A DNA stretch of 64,000 nucleotides from DATNIB01 sp035604685 (GCA_035604685.1 DATNIB010000035.1:62001-126000); one strand, 5' to 3'; positions 1 through 7,603 are shown, counted from the first letter of the stretch. Notes: generated from the sequence alone by a model not told the origin. Numbers and translations: made by a program.

Positions 1-258
1 GCGGGCTCGGGCCCGGCGCTCGCCGCCGCCGCCGCCCTGCCGCCGGTCCTGGCCCCGCAAGTGGCCATGATCGAGGCCGCCCCCGGCGGGACGGTCGACC
101 TCGGACTGGTCGACGGGGTGCGGGTGGTGCTCGGGCCGGCCACCCAGCTCGGTGCCAAGTTCGAGGACGTGGCGGCGATCGAAGCGGGGGCCCGGCCGCG
201 CGCGGGGAGCGTCATGGATGTCTCGGTGCCCCAGTCGCCCACGGTGTCGGCCGGGTGA
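1..258 (+). CDS. ftsQ: Cell division protein FtsQ/DivIB, C-terminal end (truncated by window edge)
   Basis: Only the last 85 residues are present; the frame is open from base 1 and stops at 256-258. The segment DGVRVVLGPATQLGAKF followed by a short acidic/Ala stretch and the terminal DVSVP-type strand resembles the end of the periplasmic beta domain of FtsQ, which links early and late divisome proteins. Position directly before ftsZ fits the usual ftsQ-ftsZ order of the dcw cluster. Identification rests on this short tail and on context, so other membrane division proteins cannot be fully excluded. Confidence 0.7.
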   Translation, partial: AGSGPALAAAAALPPVLAPQVAMIEAAPGGTVDLGLVDGVRVVLGPATQLGAKFEDVAAIEAGARPRAGSVMDVSVPQSPTVSAG

Positions 259-308
259 CGAATGGGCACGGCGTGGCCACCGGCCGGGGGTCGCCGTGGG
301 CGCGTTGC

Positions 309-337
309 TTGACCCTAGGGTGGCCCCCTCGTATCGT
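309..337 (+). promoter_or_regulatory. Predicted sigma-70-type promoter of ftsZ
   Basis: TTGACC (309-314) and TATCGT (332-337) are separated by 17 bp, the best -35/-10 pair I found in the window. Initiation would fall near 344 and give a leader of about 136 nt before the ftsZ ATG. Confidence 0.55.
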
Positions 338-390
338 GTGAGCACGTTGTTCGCGAGATATCAACCTCGATCGAAGGTTGAGAGCTAGCC

Positions 391-483
391 GTGAGCGACC
401 TGTCGACCAGCCAGTCGGCACCACCGAGGGGGAGCGTGAGCACTGTGGCCTGCCGTTCACCCGAGCACCCCGAGGTCCGATGA
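391..483 (+). other. Possible 30-codon upstream ORF ending on the ftsZ start
   Basis: A GTG at 391 opens a Ser/Pro-rich 30-codon frame whose TGA (481-483) overlaps the ftsZ ATG (480-482) as ATGA. About 25 of its 30 codons end in G or C, which is compatible with coding. A weak GAGAG lies a few bases upstream of the GTG. It could couple ftsZ translation to a leader peptide, or be a chance open frame in GC-rich DNA. Confidence 0.35.
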
Positions 484-1583
484 CCGTTTCCCCCCAGAGC
501 AGCTACCTGGCCGTGATCAAGGTCGTGGGGGTGGGTGGCGGCGGGGTCAATGCGGTCAACCGCATGATCGAGGCGGGGCTGCGCAACGTCGAGTTCATCG
601 CCGCCAACACCGACGCCCAGGCGCTGCTCATGAGCGACGCCGACCTGAAGCTCGACATCGGGCGCAAGCTCACCCGCGGGCTCGGCGCCGGGAGCGACCC
701 CGAGATCGGCCGCCAGGCGGCCGAGGAGCACCGCGGGGAGATCGAAGAGGCCCTCTCGGGGGCCGACATGGTGTTCATCACGGCCGGTAAGGGCGGCGGC
801 ACCGGCACCGGGGCCGCGCCGGTGGTGGCCGAGGTGGCCAAGGCGCTCGGCGCCGTCACCATCGGCGTCGTGACGCGGCCGTTCAGCTTCGAGGGGCGCC
901 GCCGTGCGCTCCAGGCCGAGAAGGGGATCCAGATACTGCGGGACAAGGTCGACACGTTGATCGTCATCCCGAACGACCGACTGCTCACCGTCTCGAACGA
1001 CAAGACGTCGATGGTGAACGCGTTCAAGGTGGCCGACGACGTGTTGCTCCAGGGCGTGCGCGGCATCACCGACCTCATCACCGTCCCGGGGCTCATCAAT
1101 ACCGACTTCGCCGACGTGAAGATGATCATGGCCAATGCCGGCACCGCCATCATGGGGATCGGCCGCTCGAGCGGCGAGGGCCGCGCCGTCAACGCGGCGC
1201 GCGCCGCCATCACCAGCCCGCTGCTCGAGGCCTCCATCGAGGGGGCTCGGGGCATCCTGCTCAACATCGCCGGCGGCAGCGACCTCGGCCTGTTCGAGGT
1301 GAACGAGGCGGCCGAGATCATCCATTCGGTGGCGCACCCCGATGCCAATATCATCTTCGGCGCGGTGATCGACGACAACATGGTCGACGAGGTGGTGGTG
1401 ACCGTCATCGCCGCCGGGTTCGAGCGCTGGGAGGAGGGTCGCAGCGGTTCGAGCTTCGGCTCCTCCACCGAGGGCAACGTGCTCGGCCTGGGCGACGACG
1501 AGCCGGTCGACATCTTCGGGTCGAGCGACGCCGACCTGGAACTGGGTGACGACGAGTTCGACGTCCCCTCCTTCCTGCGCTGA
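480..1583 (+). CDS. ftsZ: Cell division protein FtsZ
   Basis: Tubulin-like GTPase that polymerises into the Z ring at midcell. The 367-residue protein has the N-terminal GGGGVNAVNRM segment (residues 19-29), the GGGTGTG nucleotide-binding signature (105-111), the NTDFADV T7-loop region (207-213) and the conserved C-terminal peptide DDEFDVPSFLR, which in relatives binds SepF and membrane partners. The frame is open further upstream (TTG at 378), but the ATG at 480 gives the standard N-terminus and follows a GAGG ribosome-binding site. The stop forms a CTGA overlap with the next gene. Identity is secure. Confidence 0.98.
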   Translation: MTVSPQSSYLAVIKVVGVGGGGVNAVNRMIEAGLRNVEFIAANTDAQALLMSDADLKLDIGRKLTRGLGAGSDPEIGRQAAEEHRGEIEEALSGADMVFITAGKGGGTGTGAAPVVAEVAKALGAVTIGVVTRPFSFEGRRRALQAEKGIQILRDKVDTLIVIPNDRLLTVSNDKTSMVNAFKVADDVLLQGVRGITDLITVPGLINTDFADVKMIMANAGTAIMGIGRSSGEGRAVNAARAAITSPLLEASIEGARGILLNIAGGSDLGLFEVNEAAEIIHSVAHPDANIIFGAVIDDNMVDEVVVTVIAAGFERWEEGRSGSSFGSSTEGNVLGLGDDEPVDIFGSSDADLELGDDEFDVPSFLR

Positions 1584-2278
1584 ACGACCCGAGACCGGCC
1601 GACCGGGCGCCCGGCGCGATAGATCCCGCCGCGGTCGCAACCGCCCTCGGCCGGCTGCGCGACCGCATCGCCGGCGCGGGCGGTGACCCCGAGGCGGTGC
1701 GCGTGGTCGCGGTGACCAAGGGCTTCGGCGCCGACGCGATCGAGGCGGCCCGCGCGACCGGGCTGACCGACATCGGCGAGAACTACGCGGACGAGCTCGC
1801 CCGCAAGTTCGCCCTAGTCCAGGGCGCCGGAGCCACCTGGCACTTCCTGGGCGCCGTCCAGCGCAACAAGGTGGCCCGCCTCGCCCCGCTGGTCGACTGC
1901 TGGCAGTCGGTGGCCCGACTCGAGGAGGGCGCGCGCATCGCGCGCCACCGGCTCGGCGCCCGGGTTCTCGTGCAGGTGTCGGTGTCCGCTGCGCCGGGCC
2001 GCAACGGGGTGGCGCCGGCGAGCGTACCGGCACTGGTCGGGGGGCTCTCGGACCTTGGCCTCTCGGTCGGGGGTCTGATGACGGTGGCGCCGCCCGACCC
2101 GGATGGCGCGCGCGCCGCGTTCGAGACCCTGGCCCGCCTGGCCGACGATCTCGGCCTGCCCGAGCGCTCCATGGGTATGACCGACGATCTGGAGGCGGCC
2201 GTCCGGGCGGGTTCGACCATGGTGCGGGTCGGGCGGGCACTGTTCGGGCCGCGCCCGCCGGAGCGGTCCGGAGGTTGA
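1580..2278 (+). CDS. YggS/PLPBP-family pyridoxal-phosphate-binding protein, probable CTG start
   Basis: Single-domain PLP-binding protein involved in vitamin B6 and amino-acid homeostasis, with no known catalytic reaction. The PLP lysine sits in RVVAVTKGF; IGENYADEL, WHFLGAVQRNK and the C-terminal GMTDDLEAAVRAGSTMVRVGRALFG-type region follow the family. The first standard start (GTG at 1697) would remove helix 1 and begin six residues before the lysine. The frame stays open back to CTG 1580, which overlaps the ftsZ stop as CTGA and yields 232 residues, the usual family length, with the lysine at residue 47. No ATG, GTG or TTG lies between them. A yggS gene after ftsZ and before sepF is the common actinobacterial order. 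Confidence 0.88.
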   Translation: MNDPRPADRAPGAIDPAAVATALGRLRDRIAGAGGDPEAVRVVAVTKGFGADAIEAARATGLTDIGENYADELARKFALVQGAGATWHFLGAVQRNKVARLAPLVDCWQSVARLEEGARIARHRLGARVLVQVSVSAAPGRNGVAPASVPALVGGLSDLGLSVGGLMTVAPPDPDGARAAFETLARLADDLGLPERSMGMTDDLEAAVRAGSTMVRVGRALFGPRPPERSGG

Positions 2279-2393
2279 GGCGGGCGGCCGCCCGGGGACC
2301 CGGGGAGGGCGTCGCACGCCCGTCACGGGATCGCCCAATGAAGGCAGGTTCGGTGCCTGAGGCAGTACTCTGTGGCCAAGGAGGCGTCGAGTC

Positions 2394-2945
2394 GTGCCCT
2401 CGATCTTGAAGAAGACCATGGTCTACCTGGGGCTCGTCGACGACGACTACGACGACTACGACGACTACGACGACCGGGGCGCCAACCGGCTGTCGCCCGT
2501 GGCGCGGCCCGAGGCCCGCACCGCCGAGCCCGAGGACCTAGAGCCGCGCCTCGCCCCCGCGCCGGTCGGGCGGATCCGCCCGCTGCCGAGGGAGAACGGC
2601 ACCGTGCCGGCGGGGCCGGTGGCCATGCGGCCCCAGGCGGTGGTGCCCCGCCCGATCAGCCCCGACGCGCTGACCAAGGTCCACGTCGTCGCCCCGGCCC
2701 GCTTCGGCGACGCGAAGGAGATCGCCGACTGCCTGAAGGGCAGCCGGCCGGTGATCGTCAACCTGACGGTGGCCGAGCGCGACCTGCAGCGCCGGATGAT
2801 CGACTTCTGCAGCGGCGTCACCTACGCCTTGAGCGGGGAGATGGAGAAGGTGGCCGATCAGGTCTTCCTGCTCACCCCGACCAACGTCAAGGTTTCCGAC
2901 GAGGAGCGCCAGCGCCTGCAGGAGCGCAACTTCGGGCGTCACTGA
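2394..2945 (+). CDS. sepF: Cell division protein SepF
   Basis: Membrane-associated partner of FtsZ that anchors and aligns Z-ring filaments. The 183-residue protein has an N-terminal amphipathic segment (PSILKKTMVYLGL), a flexible acidic linker and the C-terminal SepF domain with VVAPARFGDAKEIADCLKGS and PVIVNLTVAERDLQRRMIDFCSG. GTG 2394 is preceded by AAGGAGG (2378-2384) at ideal spacing. A TACTCT at 2366-2371 could be the -10 of its own short-leader promoter. The linker contains a DDY tripeptide repeat encoded by 9-bp tandem units. Confidence 0.97.
   Translation: MPSILKKTMVYLGLVDDDYDDYDDYDDRGANRLSPVARPEARTAEPEDLEPRLAPAPVGRIRPLPRENGTVPAGPVAMRPQAVVPRPISPDALTKVHVVAPARFGDAKEIADCLKGSRPVIVNLTVAERDLQRRMIDFCSGVTYALSGEMEKVADQVFLLTPTNVKVSDEERQRLQERNFGRH
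2442..2474 (+). repeat. 9-bp tandem repeat (GACGACTAC) in sepF
   Basis: Three exact copies of GACGACTAC (2442-2468) plus a partial fourth encode the Asp-Asp-Tyr repeat in the SepF linker. Such a repeat could change copy number by slippage without breaking the frame. Confidence 0.85.
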
Positions 2946-2992
2946 GCCCGGCGCACGTTGGCCATCCCCTGAGCGCCCGAGCGTCCTGAGCC

Positions 2993-3256
2993 GTGGTCCT
3001 GCACATCATCGGTTGGGTGGTCGAGGCCTACGTCGTGGTGCTGATCGTCCGGGCGCTGCTCAGCTGGGTGCCGCACCGCCCCGGTTCCCCCGTCGCCGGC
3101 ATCTCGCGCCTCCTCGACACGGTGACCGAGCCGGTGCTGCGCCCGGTGCGCCGGCTGCTGCCGCCGATCCGGGCCGGGGGCATGGGCATCGACCTGTCGA
3201 TCCTGATCGTGATTCTGGTGGCCCAGATCGTGCTCCTGCCGCTCCTGCGCCGCTGA
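2993..3256 (+). CDS. YggT family integral membrane protein
   Basis: Small 87-residue membrane protein with two hydrophobic helices (about residues 3-24 and 68-84) flanking a basic segment with DTVTEPVLRPVRRLLPP, the typical YggT motif. The biochemical function is not established; the family sits with sepF and divIVA in Actinobacteria and Firmicutes, suggesting a role in division or envelope organisation. The GTG at 2993 has no clear ribosome-binding site but gives the normal start just before helix 1. Confidence 0.9.
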   Translation: MVLHIIGWVVEAYVVVLIVRALLSWVPHRPGSPVAGISRLLDTVTEPVLRPVRRLLPPIRAGGMGIDLSILIVILVAQIVLLPLLRR

Positions 3257-3325
3257 ACCTCGCCCCGGGCGGGCCCCCCGGACCCGGCCCGGGCGGTCGC
3301 CTCGGACGGGGATCGGGGAGCTGGG

Positions 3326-3331
3326 TAGACT
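3326..3331 (+). promoter_or_regulatory. Predicted -10 element (TAGACT) for divIVA
   Basis: TAGACT lies 8 nt before the divIVA ATG, so transcription should begin at or within a base or two of the start codon and give a leaderless mRNA. Confidence 0.45.
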
Positions 3332-3339
3332 CGCTCGCC

Positions 3340-4119
3340 ATGGATAGTGGCCAGCCGTCCCAGCCCATTCTCGAAACGTTGCGGACGGTCGAGTTCCGCC
3401 TGGGCCTCAAGGGGTACAACGTCGACGAAGTCGACGAATACCTGGAGAAGGCGGCGCTCGAGGCCGAGCGCCTCCAAGAGCAGCTGCGCCAGACCGTCGA
3501 GCGCCTGCGCCAGGCGGGCGAGCGGATCGTCCAACTGGAGAGCGAGCCCCGCCAGGCCGCGACGGCCGCGGTCGCTCCCGCGGCGGCCGAGGCCGACCTC
3601 GTCCAGGACGACACGCTGCAGCGCACTCTGGTCATGGCCCAGCGGTTCGTCGACCAGACGCGCCGGGAGGCCGAGGCCGAGGCCGCCGAGCTCGTCTCGA
3701 CCGCCGGCGAGCGCGCCCGCGCCACGCTGGCCCAGGCCGAGGCCGAGGCGCGCCAGCTGGTGACCGACTCCCAGCAGCGGCTGCGCGACGAGGTGACCCG
3801 GCTGGAGGGCATGCGCGGCCAGCTGGCGACCGACGTGGAGAACATGGCCCGGCATCTCGAGGCCGAGCGGAACCGCCTGCGCACCATGCTCTCCGAGGTT
3901 CTGAAATGGGTGGAGGAGAACGTCCAGCCCGCCGAGTCCCTCATGGCGCTGCGCCCCCGGGGCAACGGCCAGGCTCGTCCCGACGCGGCCCGCGCCCGCG
4001 GCCGCACTGGCGAGGGAGACGGGTCAGACACCGACGACGCGAACGGGGGCAACGTCGCGCAGGTCCTCGACCTGCGCAGCCCCAACCCGACGGGCGCACC
4101 GAGCGACCCCCGCGGCTGA
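3340..4119 (+). CDS. DivIVA/Wag31-family polar growth and division protein
   Basis: Coiled-coil protein that marks negatively curved membrane at poles and septa. The N-terminal lipid-binding domain is visible as ILETLRTVEFRLGLKGYNVDEVDEYLEKAA (about residues 9-38), followed by long heptad-rich Ala/Glu/Arg/Gln coiled coils to about residue 215 and a low-complexity C-terminal tail. The length is 259 residues. ATG 3340 is chosen because the conserved domain begins right after it; the frame is open further upstream without family similarity. No good Shine-Dalgarno sequence is present, but TAGACT sits 8 nt upstream, consistent with a leaderless message. Confidence 0.93.
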   Translation: MDSGQPSQPILETLRTVEFRLGLKGYNVDEVDEYLEKAALEAERLQEQLRQTVERLRQAGERIVQLESEPRQAATAAVAPAAAEADLVQDDTLQRTLVMAQRFVDQTRREAEAEAAELVSTAGERARATLAQAEAEARQLVTDSQQRLRDEVTRLEGMRGQLATDVENMARHLEAERNRLRTMLSEVLKWVEENVQPAESLMALRPRGNGQARPDAARARGRTGEGDGSDTDDANGGNVAQVLDLRSPNPTGAPSDPRG

Positions 4120-4151
4120 GCCGCGCGCCGCGGCGCGCGCCTCGGGAAGTT

Positions 4152-4180
4152 TTGTCGGTCCCTTGGCGTTCCGGTATCGT
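4152..4180 (+). promoter_or_regulatory. Predicted promoter of the DksA-like gene
   Basis: TTGTCG (4152-4157) and TATCGT (4175-4180) are spaced by 17 bp. The same TATCGT hexamer is the ftsZ -10. The leader of about 60 nt ends in a strong GGAGAGGAGGAAC ribosome-binding region. Confidence 0.5.
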
Positions 4181-4248
4181 CACCGCCTCCTAGCGTCTCG
4201 CGGGACGCGGGCGGTGGTCGCCGGCCTTCGGCCGGAGAGGAGGAACAG

Positions 4249-5124
4249 ATGACCCCAGCCACCAAGGCGCCCGCGTCGGCCACCAAGGTGTCCGCCAAGA
4301 GGGCGGGGGCACCGAAGAAGGCCGCGACCAAGGGGGCACCGAAGAAGGCCGCGCCGAGCAAGGCGGCGAAGAAGGCACCGGCCAAGGCGGCTGGGAAGAA
4401 GGCCGCCCCGGCCAAGGCGGCTGGGAAGAAGGCCGCCCCGGCCAAGAAGGCGGCTGGGAAGAAGGCGGCGCCGGCCAAGAAGGCGGCGCCGGCCACCAAG
4501 ACCGCCAGGGCAACGGCCAAGACGACCCGGCCGACCCCGGCGGCCAAGCGCCCCCCGGCGCGCCCCGGCGCCAAGGCCGCCGCGCCCAAGAAGGCGGCGC
4601 CCGAAAAGAAGGCGGCGCCCGAAAAGAAGGCGGCGCCGGCCATCAAGACCGCGGCCAGGGTCGCGACGGCACCCGCCGGCCGGGCCGCCAGGCGCCCGTC
4701 GGCGCCCCCCGCCAAGGCGGCACGCCCGCGTTCTGGGCCCGGACCCTACGCGACGGACACGAAGTTCTTGGAGGAGCAGCTCGTCCTGCTCGACTCCGAG
4801 CGAGCCATCTACCAGGAGCAGGCGACGGCCCTCAAGGCAGAGGCCGACTCGCTGGCCCAAGAGCGCGAACCGGGCGACGTCCAGTTCGACGAGGAGTCCG
4901 GAGAGGGCGGGACCGTGACCGTCGACCGCGAACGCGACCTCGCGCTCTCGGCCCAGGCGAGCGCCGCCGTCGAGGAGATCGACGACGCCATCGGGCGCGT
5001 GAAGGACAAGTCTTACGGCGCCTGCGAGCGCTGCCAGCAGCCGATCCCCAAGGCCCGACTGCGGGCGCTGCCCTACGCCCGGTTGTGCGTGGCCTGCAAG
5101 AGCGGGGGACTGTCGCGGCGCTGA
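4249..5124 (+). CDS. DksA/TraR-type zinc-finger protein with Lys/Ala/Pro-rich histone-H1-like N-terminal tail
   Basis: The 291-residue protein has two parts. Residues 1 to about 160 are almost only Lys, Ala, Pro, Gly and Thr, with AAGKKAAPAK and KKAAPEKKAAPE repeats resembling eukaryotic histone H1 tails and the C-tail of mycobacterial HupB; this part should bind DNA or RNA non-specifically. From about residue 168 a DksA/TraR domain follows (coiled-coil region, then the C4 zinc finger CERC at 259-262 and CVAC at 280-283). DksA relatives act in the secondary channel of RNA polymerase. The start follows a strong GAGGAGGAAC site. The repeats are direct DNA repeats, so copy number may vary between strains. 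Confidence 0.9.
   Translation: MTPATKAPASATKVSAKRAGAPKKAATKGAPKKAAPSKAAKKAPAKAAGKKAAPAKAAGKKAAPAKKAAGKKAAPAKKAAPATKTARATAKTTRPTPAAKRPPARPGAKAAAPKKAAPEKKAAPEKKAAPAIKTAARVATAPAGRAARRPSAPPAKAARPRSGPGPYATDTKFLEEQLVLLDSERAIYQEQATALKAEADSLAQEREPGDVQFDEESGEGGTVTVDRERDLALSAQASAAVEEIDDAIGRVKDKSYGACERCQQPIPKARLRALPYARLCVACKSGGLSRR
4381..4491 (+). repeat. Tandem repeats encoding the Lys-Ala-Pro tail
   Basis: Bases 4381-4410 and 4411-4440 are identical 30-bp units; 4441-4473 is a 33-bp variant and 4474-4491 a shortened one. Further 18-bp repeats lie around 4609-4645. All keep the reading frame. Confidence 0.9.
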
Positions 5125-5654
5125 GCCGCCGCGGGGCACCGACCGCGGCGGGCGCCGACGGGGATCGGTCGACCGCCGGACCGCGGCGCCTCCTCATCGG
5201 ACTCGGCACCGCCGGCCTCGCCCTGGCGGCGGACCAGGTGACCAAGTCGCTGGCCACCGCCCACCTCGTCTCGGGGCCGCGGCACCTCCTCGGACCCTTG
5301 GGTCTCGCCCTCGGCTATAACTCGGGGGCTGCGTTCAGTCTCTTCACGCAGGCCGCGCCGGTGCTCGGAACGGTAGAGGCGGTCCTCGCGGTCGTCCTGT
5401 CCTGGCTGGCCTGGCGCGCGCGCAGCTGGGGGGTGGCGGTCGCGGCCGGCCTCGTCCTCGGGGGTGCGCTCGGGAACCTGTGCGACCGGATCTTCCGGGC
5501 GCACCATGGATCGGTCGTGGACTTCATCACGTTCTCGCACTGGCCCACCTTCAACGTGGCCGACGCCTGCATCACGCTCGGGGCGCTCGGTCTGATCGCG
5601 CTCCAGCTCCGCCACGGTCTCGTTGCTCCGTCGCCCCGAAGGAGAGAACGGTGA
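5085..5654 (+). CDS. lspA: Lipoprotein signal peptidase (signal peptidase II)
   Basis: Inner-membrane aspartic protease that removes signal peptides from prolipoproteins. Four hydrophobic segments are present, the first with ALAADQVTK. The catalytic aspartates lie in GNLCDRI and FNVADACI, and GYNSGAAFSLF matches the conserved motif. The only standard in-frame start that keeps helix 1 is GTG 5085, which overlaps the preceding gene by 40 nt and lacks a ribosome-binding site. An in-frame CTG at 5121 overlaps that gene's stop as CTGA and would shorten the protein from 189 to 177 residues. The stop overlaps the next gene as GTGA. Confidence 0.93.
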   Translation: MRGLQERGTVAALSRRGAPTAAGADGDRSTAGPRRLLIGLGTAGLALAADQVTKSLATAHLVSGPRHLLGPLGLALGYNSGAAFSLFTQAAPVLGTVEAVLAVVLSWLAWRARSWGVAVAAGLVLGGALGNLCDRIFRAHHGSVVDFITFSHWPTFNVADACITLGALGLIALQLRHGLVAPSPRRRER

Positions 5655-6640
5655 GCCCCGCCGCTCGAGATTCGGCCGAGGGGAGTGCAACGTTCGAGGC
5701 CGAGGTGCCCGCGTTGCTCGACGGCATGCGGGTCGACCGGGTGATCTCCATGCTGACGGGCGCCGCGCGCTCCGAAGTGGCCGGGCTGGTGGCGGAGGGT
5801 GCCGTGTCGCTCGACGGGGCCGTCGTGGTCCAACGCAGCGCGCCGGTGACGGCCGGCGGCCATCTGTCGGTCCGCCGATCTGACCGGCGTCCCGGCCCGC
5901 CGCGCGCCGACGCGTCGGTGCGATTCGGGGTGGTGTTCGCCGACGACGACGTGGTGGTGGTGGACAAGCCGGCCGGTTTGGTCGTCCACCCCGGCTCCGG
6001 CCGGCGCGACGGCACCTTGGTGCACGGCCTCCTGTCCCAGTTCCCCGACCTGGCGGCCCTGGCGGCCGCGGGGGTGTGCGAGGCGGACCGGCCCGGCATC
6101 GTCCACCGCCTGGACAAGGGGACGTCGGGACTGCTGGCCGTCGCCCGGACCGAGCGCGCCTACCGGTCGCTGGTCGAGCAGCTCGGGGCCCACACCGTCG
6201 ACCGGCGCTACGTGACGCTCGTCCACGGGCGCGTCGACGACGAGCGGGGGGTCATCGACGCCCCCATCGGCCGCTCCAACCGGAGTCCCACGCGCATGGC
6301 GGTCACGGCGTCGGGGCGCGCCGCGCGCACCGCCTATCGCGTGCTCGAGCGGCTGGAGGCCCCCGTGCCGGCCACGCTGCTGTCGGTCGCGCTCGAGACG
6401 GGAAGGACGCACCAGATCCGCGTGCACATGAACGCCATCGGGCACCCGGTGGTCGGCGACACGACCTACGCGCCGCGGCGGGGATTCGCCGGCTTGCCCG
6501 TCGGGCGGGTCTTCCTGCACGCCTACCGGCTGGCGTTCACACACCCCGCGTCCGGGGAGTGGCGGGAGTTCCGGGCCGCCCTGCCGGCGGATCTCTCGGC
6601 GCTGTGTCCCGGGGCGCCCGACCTGCTGGCGCTCCGCTAG
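5651..6640 (+). CDS. rluD: RluD-type 23S rRNA pseudouridine synthase
   Basis: RluA/RluD-family enzyme that isomerises uridine to pseudouridine in rRNA. The 329-residue protein has an N-terminal S4-like RNA-binding domain (LLDGMRVDRVISMLTGAARSEV) and the catalytic domain with IVHRLDKGTSGLL, which contains the catalytic aspartate. DKPAGLVVHPG and LETGRTHQIRVHM also match. GTG 5651 is preceded by AGGAGAG and overlaps the lspA stop as GTGA; lspA-rluD adjacency is common. Which uridines it modifies cannot be told from sequence. Confidence 0.93.
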   Translation: MSPAARDSAEGSATFEAEVPALLDGMRVDRVISMLTGAARSEVAGLVAEGAVSLDGAVVVQRSAPVTAGGHLSVRRSDRRPGPPRADASVRFGVVFADDDVVVVDKPAGLVVHPGSGRRDGTLVHGLLSQFPDLAALAAAGVCEADRPGIVHRLDKGTSGLLAVARTERAYRSLVEQLGAHTVDRRYVTLVHGRVDDERGVIDAPIGRSNRSPTRMAVTASGRAARTAYRVLERLEAPVPATLLSVALETGRTHQIRVHMNAIGHPVVGDTTYAPRRGFAGLPVGRVFLHAYRLAFTHPASGEWREFRAALPADLSALCPGAPDLLALR

Positions 6641-6652
6641 GGCAGAAGGCCT

Positions 6653-7507
6653 TCAGGCCGCCTGGTGCGCACCGGTAACGTCGCCGTCGCGCACCAGGGT
6701 GGCGAGCGCCTCCTCCTCGGCCCGGCGGACCCGACGCACGCCCACGCCGAGTCGCTCGGCGGTCAGCTGCAGCGAGGCGGGCGCGTCGCCGTCGAACCCG
6801 AAGCGCATGCGCACGACGTCGCGTTGGAGCCGGGGCAGCCGGTCGATGGCCTCGCGGACCCGCTCGAAGACGAGGCCCTGGTCGACATCGCCCGACCAAT
6901 CCTCGGAGTCCCCCGTCACGAGGTCGCCGAGCGGGGTGGTCGAGTCGACGCCGGCCGGCTGGTCCAGGCTGGCCGCCACGCGGGCGACGCTCTCCAAGGC
7001 CCGGCGCTCTTCCTGGGTCATGCCGGTGGCCTCGGTCAGTTCCTCGTCGGTCGGCGGACGGCCGAGCTGACCCAAGAGCTCGGCCGTGGTGGCATCGAGC
7101 CGCTGCAGGCGCTCGCCGACCTCGAGGGGCACCCGGATCGTCCGGCCGTGCTGCTGGACGGCGCGCTGGAGGGCCTGGCGGATCCACCAGGTGGCGTAGG
7201 TGGAGAAGCGGAAGCCGCGCTCCCAGTCGAACTTCTCGACGGCGCGCAGCAGCCCGAAGGTGCCCTCTTGGACGAGGTCGCCCATCTCGACGCCCCGGTC
7301 CTGGTAGCGGCGGGCCCAGTGGACCACCAGGCGCAGGTTGGCCGCGACCATCTCGCGCTTGGCCTCCTCGTCGCCGGCCGCCACCCGCTTGGCCAGCGCC
7401 ACCTGCCCCTCGTGGTCGGGCATGGGGTGGTGGTCGAGGTCGCGCAGGAGCAGGCCGAGGCTGTCGGCCGTGGCGGTCGGCTTCCGGGTGAGGCTCATCG
7501 TCGGCAA
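6653..7507 (-). CDS. RNA polymerase sigma factor, sigma-70 family (primary-like group 2)
   Basis: The protein shows sigma region 2 (NLRLVVHWARRYQDRGVEMGDLVQEGTFGLLRAVEKFDWERGFRFSTYATWWIRQAL, in sections), region 3 and a region-4 helix-turn-helix near LTAERLGVGVRRVRRAEEEAL. It lacks the long acidic N-terminal extension of a housekeeping SigA, so it is best read as a SigB/HrdB-like group 2 factor. The frame is open to 7561. I chose TTG at 7507 because AGGAGG lies 10 nt upstream; the ATG at 7498 is the alternative and changes little. Convergent with rluD, with only 12 bp between the stops. Confidence 0.9.
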   Translation of the reverse strand: MPTMSLTRKPTATADSLGLLLRDLDHHPMPDHEGQVALAKRVAAGDEEAKREMVAANLRLVVHWARRYQDRGVEMGDLVQEGTFGLLRAVEKFDWERGFRFSTYATWWIRQALQRAVQQHGRTIRVPLEVGERLQRLDATTAELLGQLGRPPTDEELTEATGMTQEERRALESVARVAASLDQPAGVDSTTPLGDLVTGDSEDWSGDVDQGLVFERVREAIDRLPRLQRDVVRMRFGFDGDAPASLQLTAERLGVGVRRVRRAEEEALATLVRDGDVTGAHQAA

Positions 7508-7597
7508 GTCTGTCCAACCTCCTGTTCGCCCCGGTTCATACCCACCGGAGCGGTCCTGCAACGCAGGGATCCTGTTTCAGTTACCCATCAGTACTTC

Positions 7598-7603
7598 TAC
7601 GGT
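7598..7603 (+). promoter_or_regulatory. Possible -10 (TACGGT) for the phosphatase gene at 7676
   Basis: TACGGT lies about 70 nt before the GTG start, with TTTCAG 17 bp further upstream as a weak -35. The rest of the 168-bp divergent gap (7508-7675) shows only the GAGGTGAT ribosome-binding site before 7676. Confidence 0.3.

Noticed and set aside
2942..2992. CTG-initiated relay ORF between sepF and yggT
   Set aside because: A 15-codon frame from the CTGA at the sepF stop ends 3 nt before the yggT GTG without overlapping it, so it does not fit the pattern.
4381..4650. Tandem repeats as a mobile or CRISPR-like element
   Set aside because: They keep frame and encode the Lys-Ala-Pro tail, so they are coding repeats.
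6641..6652. GAAGGCCTTC palindrome between rluD and the sigma gene as a terminator
   Set aside because: The perfect 10-bp palindrome leaves no loop, and no T tract follows, so support is too weak.
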